A DNA stretch of 64,000 nucleotides from Bidens hawaiensis (taxonomy: Eukaryota; Streptophyta; Magnoliopsida; Asterales; Asteraceae). Numbering within the stretch: the stretch's first letter is position 1; each line of letters begins with the position of its first letter. The DNA lies in assembly GCA_021521415.1 (NCBI GenBank), contig JAIQDT010003555.1:62001-126000 (forward strand). The letters run 5' to 3'. Below are positions 57,174 through 64,000 of the stretch, piece by piece. The notes below the pieces were generated by a model. That model had not been told where the DNA came from and made no database searches. It was given only the letters and a program-made list of their open reading frames with translations. Made by a program: the position numbers and the translations under genes.

Positions 57174-59031
57174 TGTGACATCTGCCCGATCCGACCCGAC
57201 CCAGGTACCCGTTTCTCTTACCCGAACTCTTTCTTTTATGATTTAATATTTATTTATACTTATATTTTACTTTTAATAATAATAATATACTTTTCCTTCC
57301 CGCCTCTTTCTCTCTCTTTCTTTCCGCCGTCCCGTCCCTCTTCCTTCTCTCTTTCCGCCTGGTTTCCCTCTTTTTCTTCAAACTCTTTGCTTATCCTTTG
57401 GTTCTTCCCGCCTAAGGATGTCTGCAGCTCCACGCGCCAGACTCCTTACATGGAAGCCTGCGTGAAGATATCTTGTTCCTGCGATGCGTGAAGAGAACTC
57501 TTCTCGCAGCGCGCTAAGAATGCATGTTCTTCCCGCAATGCGCTAAGAATGTATGTTCTTCCCGCGATGCGCTTAGAATTCCAGGTTCTTCACGCAGCGC
57601 GCTAAGGAATTGTGATTCTTCCCGCAGCACGCTAAGGATTGTCGTGCCAGCCTTCGCGCTCGCGCACTCAGCCTTCTCGCGCTTGACCCTTTAGTCTAGT
57701 CCTGTTTTATCCAGCCTGTATGCTTTTGTGTTGCCTTTTCTTCTGAGCTGTTGACCTAACCTATCTAATGTCTGAATAGTTACTTTCGGCGCAGCATGCG
57801 TACCAACCCCATTGGTTGGTAGAAAAAGTGACTGACATTATCTTTTGAGATCTGCTTTTGCCATGCTTGACCAGTACCTTTATCTGAACCGCCCATGCTT
57901 TTTTTACTGTTCCCTGACAGCTTTATCTTGCCCCCTGCAGCTGCCATATCTTTTGATATCTTTTGTTATCTTTTGTTTTGTCTTGTTCTGTTTGTCTTGG
58001 AATCTTTTCCCTTTTTTTCTGGATTTATGTCTCCTAGGGTTTCTCTATAAATAATAGTATTATTTTTCCTAACACTACACACACAAAACACTTACTCTCT
58101 CCTGACCTCCTCCTTGCTCTCTCTGCCGCCTCCCTCTCTGCCTCCTCTGCCCTGTTTTCCGGTAATATATTATATTTAATAACTTATTAATTATGCTAAC
58201 TTGTAATCAAGACTTAAAACCAATCATTAAAACAATAATCTTTAATTATAGGTTAACTTGTGCTTGTTTAAAGTTGGTTCTTGCTTTACCTTACACCGCA
58301 CCGATTATCAAGTGAGTAATCTCGTACCTAATCCCTTTTTGCTTTTAATGTTTTGGGATGTTCATGTGTTCATACAAACTTAGAGTCTTAAACTTGTTTA
58401 TGAACTTTAGTCGCGCAGTATCCCATGTGTTGAGGACGTAGACTTGGCTGTTTATTTGTATGTGTGGATCATTAACCGTCTTGTCGGTCTATTCCGCAGT
58501 TTTCATGGTACCATTAGATGAACACGGGAGAACATTCGTTTATGATTTTCTCTTTTGTTACACTTGCACAGTTAGTCTTGTTTGTGAGCTCAATTGAGAG
58601 CACTGGCAGTCTTGTCTCTTAGAGTTGGTCCCAATCAGATTACACCCTTGTTGAAAACCAGACATACACATGTTGCGCGCAGATTTATGATTATCTATGT
58701 ATTGTATTAAACTTGATTTCTCACCAACACGCAAGTGTTTGACGTTTATTTTAACACATGTTCAGGTTTGCAGTAGCTGTTTTGGAGCTTGTGGACACAT
58801 AGGACGTTTTTACTTTTGGACCTAGATTAAAATGTATCAAGACAAGTTAATGTTGTTTGAATGTTATAATTTAAAATATATTGATTTATGTTTGATTTAT
58901 GTTCTATATTTTCCCCGCTGCGCGTGCGCGATAAAATGTGTATTAATAAATATTGACACCAATAGTGTCGCGAGTAATGAAGCAATATGTGGCGCCCCGA
59001 TGTATAATCCGCCTTTGGTCGGGGTGTTACA
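57174..59031 (+). repeat. 3' LTR of the young Tekay element
   Basis: Same length as the 5' LTR and identical to it by eye over all 1858 bases. The TATA copy is at 58046-58053. It is followed by the ataca target duplication. Confidence 0.95.
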
Positions 59032-59815
59032 ATACAAGTAGCTATTATGTAATGCTTGTCGGTACGTGAACGATCTTCGGATATTGCACGTATCGCCAAG
59101 GATAGTGATTGTCAAGTGGTTGTTAGTGTGTATGTATTCTATGATGTGACTTGCTTATTATGTAAATATTGTATTGATATAAAGTGTGCTGTAGACAAGT
59201 AGGGGTAGATTGTGATAGAAGTGGCAGAGTCTAGTAAGAGTGTTAGTGGCATGACGATAGTACGTGGTAGGGTAAGCCTATACGTGACTTCGTTATTAAA
59301 GTGGCAAGGTGGCATAACGATATTCGTTATTAAAGTGGCATCAAGTGGCATAAAGTGGCATAAGTGGCTAAGCTGTAGGGGTAATTAAGAGGCTAAGCTA
59401 TAGGGGTAATTAAGTGGTTAAGCAGTGGCATGTTAGACTGTGGACTATGTGTCTTCGGATACGTATATATTGTATGTAGTGGTTGTATGATAAGTTGCTT
59501 GATTAACTAGAACTCACTCAGCGTAACTGACTTTTAGTATGCACGCAGGTGAGTAGAATGAGACAGCTAGCTTGAGCGGGCACATGGTGGGCGAATAGGA
59601 GACTAACACCTGAAGACTCAAAATGTTTTAATGTAATTGACGTTTATTTTGAAAGACAAGAATGTTTAATTAAGGCAAGTTTTGGATTGCTGTAACGTTT
59701 CATGAAAGTTTTTATATTCCGCGAAAGTTTTAATGAACTCTGATTTGTAAGAACTGTGTTTATGAGTAAATCCGACGCGAAAGTAGGGCTACCGGGTTCG
59801 GGGCCTTACAAACTC

Positions 59816-60347
59816 AAACTACCTATATATCAAGCGCACAATTTTACCAAACCCACCAACCTACAATTTGTTAAATATCTCATATTAGATTATATTTATC
59901 CCGTATATAAATCGAATAAAACAAAAAAAAATAACAAAAGCAATGCAATAGCATGTTGTACTCTATGCTTCATGGTCAACATCTGACTACTCTAGTTAGA
60001 AAGGGCAACCAATGTTGTACACAAACTAAAACACATTCAAGGAACCAAACGAAACCTTCTTAAAATAAAGGACTAAATATGTACAAACTAAAACACATTC
60101 AAGGACCAAAACGAAACCTTTATAAAGTGAAGGACTAAATTTGTAATGTAGATAAGTTTGCTGTAACAAAAATTTGTGTAATGTAGATTGCAAACACTTG
60201 GTAACGGAATCGAGTTTTTAAATGCAAATATACAAACATATCATAACGACTATCATCTCGATAAAATTATCTATGTAAGTATAAAAAAATGGTTTGTATG
60301 AATTCGGCACTTCGGCTTATTACAACATCAACGTGGTACTGCACTCA
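59816..60347. other. Intergenic region right of the solo LTR
   Basis: It contains a ~64-bp direct duplication (about 60014-60142) sharing aaactaaaacacattcaagg and aaggactaaat. No gene is seen. Confidence 0.45.
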
Positions 60348-61333
60348 ATGTATAACTTACAATAAAAAAAATTATAATCTACTGTGAACACAATTTCGTT
60401 TTCAACGAAACTTATAAGCTTTATTGTGAAAACACATTCTTTTTAACGACACGACATAAATGAAATAAACATGTTGTAATGACATACTAAAAAAAATAAA
60501 AAATCATATGGTGGTACTTTAAAAAAGAACATTAACTTATATACATATGTAATAACAAATTAGGGAACACAATAAAACCATGAATACTTTAGGGGACAAA
60601 ATTAAACAAAGTTTAGCAAAAAAGAATGTTTAGGATCAAATTAAAACATTTTAGAACTTTAAAGAGGATATTTTAATATAACTTAAAAGTTGATGGACTA
60701 AAAGTAAAAATTTTGAGTTGTATTGTAGCATCAATGTTTCCTTTAGTATATAGTGTAATAAAGGCTCAATTATGTTATAATTTGTTAACGTATTGTGACG
60801 AGATTAAGGTAGCGTTTGGTATGAAGTAATGGTAGACGGCATGTATAACTTACAATAAAAAAAATTTATAATCTATTGTGAGAACAATTTCGTTTTCAAC
60901 GAAACTTATAAACTTTATTATGAAAATACATTCTTTTTAACGACACGACATAAATGAAATAAACATATTGTAATGACATAATAAAAAATTTAAAAAAAAT
61001 CGTATGGTGGTAGTGGTACTTTAAAAAAGAACATTAACTTAAATATACACACGTAATAACAAATTATGGAACACAATAAAACCATAAATACTTTAGGGGA
61101 CAAAATTAAACAAAGTTTAGCAGAAAAGAATGTTTGGGATCAAATTAAAACATTTTAAAACTTTAAAAGGAATAATTTAATATAACTTAAACATTGATAG
61201 ACTTTAATATTTTGAGATGGACTGTAGCAGCAATGTTTCCTTTAGTATATAGTGTAATAAAGGATCAATTATGTTATAATTTGTCAACGCATTGTGACGA
61301 GAATAAGGTAGCGTTTGGTATGAAGTAATGGTA
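60348..61333. repeat. 493-bp tandem duplication
   Basis: Unit 1 (60348-60840) and unit 2 (60841-61333) start with atgtataacttacaat. Both end with ggtagcgtttggtatgaagt and a few further bases, the start of the MITE at 61307. Divergence by eye is about 6-8%, with small indels. Unit 1 therefore carries a 5' stub of the MITE. Confidence 0.88.
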
Positions 61334-61783
61334 GACAGAATGAAATGGATCATTCCAAAGGAATAAAATAAAACATGTTTTGGTTCTCTTTATCAATGGA
61401 ATGAATTATTATTAAGGAGTGAAAATCCTTCCATATATATCATTTTTTATTCCTTAGTAAGAGGTGTTTTTTTTTCATCATTTCAAGGAATGGAATGAAA
61501 TGATCAACAATTATTATTATTATTATTATTATTATTATAATATTTTTTTATTATTATATTGCATTATGTTATTATCGTTCCATTAACTAACAAAAAAAAT
61601 ATGGGTTTATAATTTACTATTTAATAATAAAATAATAATAAATTGATTATTCATTTCATTTTATGTGGTAACCAAACAACATAATAAATGATAATAATTC
61701 ATTTCATTCATTTGTCCATTCCATTCCATTCCATTCTCTACTCCATTGCTTCGTTTATTCTATTACGCCATACCAAACAGACC
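61307..61783. mobile_element. Tourist-like MITE
   Basis: The ends ggtagcgtttggtatgaag and (inverted) ggtctgtttggtatggcg bracket AT-rich sequence with ggaatgaa/ttcattcc words and an (ATT)n run near 61508-61542. A target duplication is not clear (taa left, cta right), so the superfamily is only likely PIF/Harbinger. Confidence 0.55.
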
Positions 61784-62080
61784 CTATATTAATAGTATCA
61801 ACCTTATAAATATACTTAAAATTGCATATATAGTTCATGACAAATGCATCTTCATATTGCATTCCCAATGCGTTTTGTCCCATCATAATTTCCGGTGTAA
61901 GTTGTCCCACTTGTGAATGAAACTATTAAAAATTTTACCTAATTAACTAGTTAAATTGATTTTGAAAGATCTGAACTTAAAATTAACACACATAAAGTTT
62001 TTTATGCACACCATTTATGAATTTTTTTTCCAAAATGGTGTGTATTTACAAAAAAAAAAGGAAAATATATGTAGGATTTT

Positions 62081-63489
62081 TTAATGAACAATTTAGTAAG
62101 CAATTTAGTGAAAATATATGTAGGATTTTTTATTTTATACTTTTTTGTTACCGTGGGTATGTAAATGGTGGAATTTTTTTTCGAAATGGTGTGTATTTAC
62201 AAAAAAAAAAGGAAAACGAGGAAAGTCAAAGAAAAAAAAGGAAAATGGTGTATCATTTCCTGCCACCAGAGGATTAGGAACAATATGGATAAGGATCCTC
62301 CATTGGCAGGCGATGTTTAATCATTGGGACCTATTCCTTCCACGCCAATGGAGGATTAAGAGGAGCAACTTCCAAACCCCGTTTGTGTTCCGTTATGAAA
62401 CTTACAAGTTAATACCACTTTTCACATCTTACAAGTTAATACCACTTTTCACATGCCCCCTGCCAAACACCATCAATATATTAAAGACGACTCAGAATTA
62501 GGGCTGTTCAAAAAGCTCGCGGCCCGTTGCTCGCCTCGAAAATAGCTTGAAAAAAGCTCGGCTCGAAAAAGCTCGATTCTAATTGAGCTCGGCTCGACTC
62601 GGCTCGATTTCTGAACGAGCTCGAGCACGAGCCAAGGTCAGCTCGGCTCGTGGCTCGACTCGTTAGCTCGGCTCGTTGGCTCGGTTATATTAAACCCTAA
62701 AGTTTAATATCTATATATAATAATTGTATATCAAGAAATAAATAAATAAAAATTATACATATATTATGCCATTAATACCTAAAACCTTATAAAAGAATAA
62801 CTAAAAAAAACATATACCGTTAAAAATTCTTTAGTTTATAAATTTTATATAATATGTATGTTAAAATTATAATATTTTTCTTTATATATCAAAATTTGTA
62901 AAATATAAAATAAAAAATAGAAAAATAAAAAAAATTAAATGAGTCGGCTCAACGAGCTCGAGCTTTAAACGAGCCGAGCTCAAGCTCGATATTTTAGCTC
63001 GATAAAGAAAACGAGCCGAGCTCGAGCACACTCTGGCTCGACTCGACTCGGCTTGTTTACATCCCTACTCAGAATCAAGCCAACCACCTCAAAGCTGCCA
63101 AACACCTTCAATATATTAAAGCTACAACATTTCACATGCCATTTGCCACAGTCAAGACCCGTGAATGGTGAGTTTCATAACGGAACACAAACGGGGTTTG
63201 GAAGTTGCTCCTCTTAATCCTCCATTGGCGTGGAAGGAATAGGTCCCAATGATTGAACATCGTCTGCCAATGGAGAATCCTAATCCATATTGTTCCTAAT
63301 CCTCTGGTGGCAGGAAATGATACACCATTTTCCTTTTTTTTCTTTGACTTTCCTCGTTTTCCTTTTTTTTTTGTAAATACACACCATTTCGAAAAAAATT
63401 CCACCATTTACATACCCACAGTAACAAAAAAATATAAAATAAAAAATCCTACATATATTTCACTAATTGCTTACTAAATTGTTCATTAA
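62081..63489. repeat. Large inverted repeat, ~320-bp arms, hAT-like element in the spacer
   Basis: Arm 62081-62401 (321 bp) and arm 63172-63489 (318 bp) are inverted copies with roughly 97% identity by eye. Both start from ttaatgaacaatttagtaag. Each arm keeps the same ~75-codon frame (62145-62401 plus, 63172-63407 minus), including FPATRGLGTIWIRILHW, with one or two changes. I do not recognise that peptide. The spacer of 770 bp holds the element 62499-63067 and a short direct repeat (tgccaaacacc, caatatattaaag). A transcript through it would form a long hairpin. Confidence 0.85.
62499..63067. mobile_element. Second non-autonomous hAT-like element, 8-bp TSD
   Basis: It is 569 bp with termini tagggctgttcaaa and (inverted) tagggatgtaaaca, flanked by ctcagaat at 62491-62498 and 63068-63075. 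Ends are rich in gctcg/cgagc words and the centre is AT-rich. It belongs to the same broad family as 46331-46932 by ends and build. It inserted after the inverted repeat formed or was present before; the order is not resolved. Confidence 0.85.
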
Positions 63490-63839
63490 TTTGTATTCTT
63501 GTCATTTATTTTAACTAATTACCATTGAAAAAATAAAATAAATATATCTTTTTTAAATAATAACTTTTATTCCCTAAAAAACACACAACATTATTATTAT
63601 TAGGAAAATTGGTTTTAAATAATCTAAACTATGAACTGTTGGCAAATAACCGTTCCAACTTAACACTTGGTTGGTGGCGGTCCCAACTAAATACGTATTT
63701 GTTTCTAACGGTCCACGACTAACGGATGGTTAACTCCGTTAGTATAGTGCTTACGTGGCATACCTGGTTATCAAAATCTGCTTATGTGGCGGCCTACGTG
63801 GTTACAAGGCATAATAATAATAATAATAATTAGAATCTA

Positions 63840-63877
<38 letters not shown>

Positions 63878-64000
63878 TAGAATCTAATAGTTACTTGAAG
63901 CAGCAACTTCACCGGCCGCCACCCACCTCAGCCTACCATCGTTCCGGTCACTACCAGCCTCCACCACAATCAGTGGCGGACCAGGATTTTTTGCCAATGG
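63490..64000. other. Intergenic right edge with (TAA)n microsatellites
   Basis: Two ATA/TAA runs (about 63808-63829 and 63840-63877) are each followed by ttagaatctaatag. The last bases (ggcggaccaggatttttt) are a word common at the ends of dispersed plant repeats, which continue out of the window. No gene is seen. Confidence 0.5.

Larger units (their letters stand above)
50011..59031 (+). mobile_element. Complete, very young Tekay (chromovirus) LTR retrotransposon
   Basis: It is 9021 bp with two LTRs of exactly 1858 bp (50011-51868 and 57174-59031), TSD ataca (50006-50010, 59032-59036), initiator-Met PBS, leader, one uninterrupted gag-pol frame, polypurine tract and 3' LTR. I compared the two LTRs line by line and saw no difference, so insertion is recent on an evolutionary scale. 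All catalytic motifs are present. It may be transposition competent; expression is unknown. Its host site is a solo LTR of a related family. Confidence 0.95.
48024..59810 (+). mobile_element. Solo LTR (~2.76 kb) with TSD aactc, split by a complete Tekay element
   Basis: It starts TGTAACATCCCG at 48024, ends GGGGCCTTACA at 59810, and is flanked by aactc at 48019-48023 and 59811-59815. Removing the inserted element (9021 bp) and one ataca leaves 2761 bp. There is no PBS, coding region or second LTR between these ends, so the parent element was lost by LTR-LTR recombination. A TATA box lies at 48199-48206. Internal arrays are listed separately. An ~860-bp tandem duplication begins at 49108 and repeats from 49967; the Tekay element sits in the second unit. 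Confidence 0.9.

Noticed and set aside
61307..61783. hAT assignment for this MITE
   Set aside because: No 8-bp duplication at its ends; terminus and interior look Tourist-like.

Overview
This is a plant nuclear window, almost certainly from a eudicot. It combines Ty3/Gypsy LTR retrotransposons of the Tekay (chromovirus) and Athila types, MITEs, hAT-like elements and a few intron-containing host genes. Family-level placement in Asteraceae is only a weak impression from the repeat mixture. No bacterial operon, rRNA, tRNA gene or CRISPR array is present.

Left half (1-33127): nested retrotransposons, nearly all reading on the minus strand. A Tekay-like LTR (+ strand, right part 23100-24696) was entered by a gag-only Athila-type element, called E1 here (visible 6073-11213 and 21726-23099). 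E1's 3' LTR was then entered by a decayed minus-strand Tekay element (1-6072, running off the left edge). E1's 5' LTR was entered by a longer gag-pol Athila element, E2 (11214-21720, TSD atcac). All three Athila copies have a primer-binding site matching the 3' end of tRNA-Asp. Next come an unexplained stretch with ~162-bp repeats (24697-26587), a 2.37-kb TIR-bounded element carrying a Tekay fragment (26588-28957, TSD TTA), and a truncated Athila copy, E4 (29605-33127), with a gag/RNase H deletion fusion.

Middle (33128-48018): the gene island. It holds a complete six-exon type-I DnaJ/HSP40 gene with a C-terminal CaaX box (34466-36874), an intact small ATL-type RING-H2 gene (42286-42675) and its broken upstream duplicate (40031-40371). 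MITEs and a non-autonomous hAT element (46331-46932, 8-bp TSD) are scattered between them.

Right (48024-59810): a solo LTR of about 2.76 kb with TSD aactc, split by a complete Tekay element (50011-59031, TSD ataca). That element has two 1858-bp LTRs that look identical by eye, an initiator-Met PBS, a polypurine tract and one uninterrupted 1538-aa gag-pol frame, so it inserted very recently. Its leader carries four tandem hairpins with a conserved apical loop and base-pair-compensated basal stems, the most interesting unexplained signal I found. The far right holds a 493-bp tandem duplication, a Tourist-like MITE, and a ~320-bp inverted repeat whose spacer contains a second hAT-like element.

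Functionally, the host genes are a cytosolic co-chaperone and a membrane E3 ligase. The rest is a record of element insertion, LTR recombination and illegitimate deletion.
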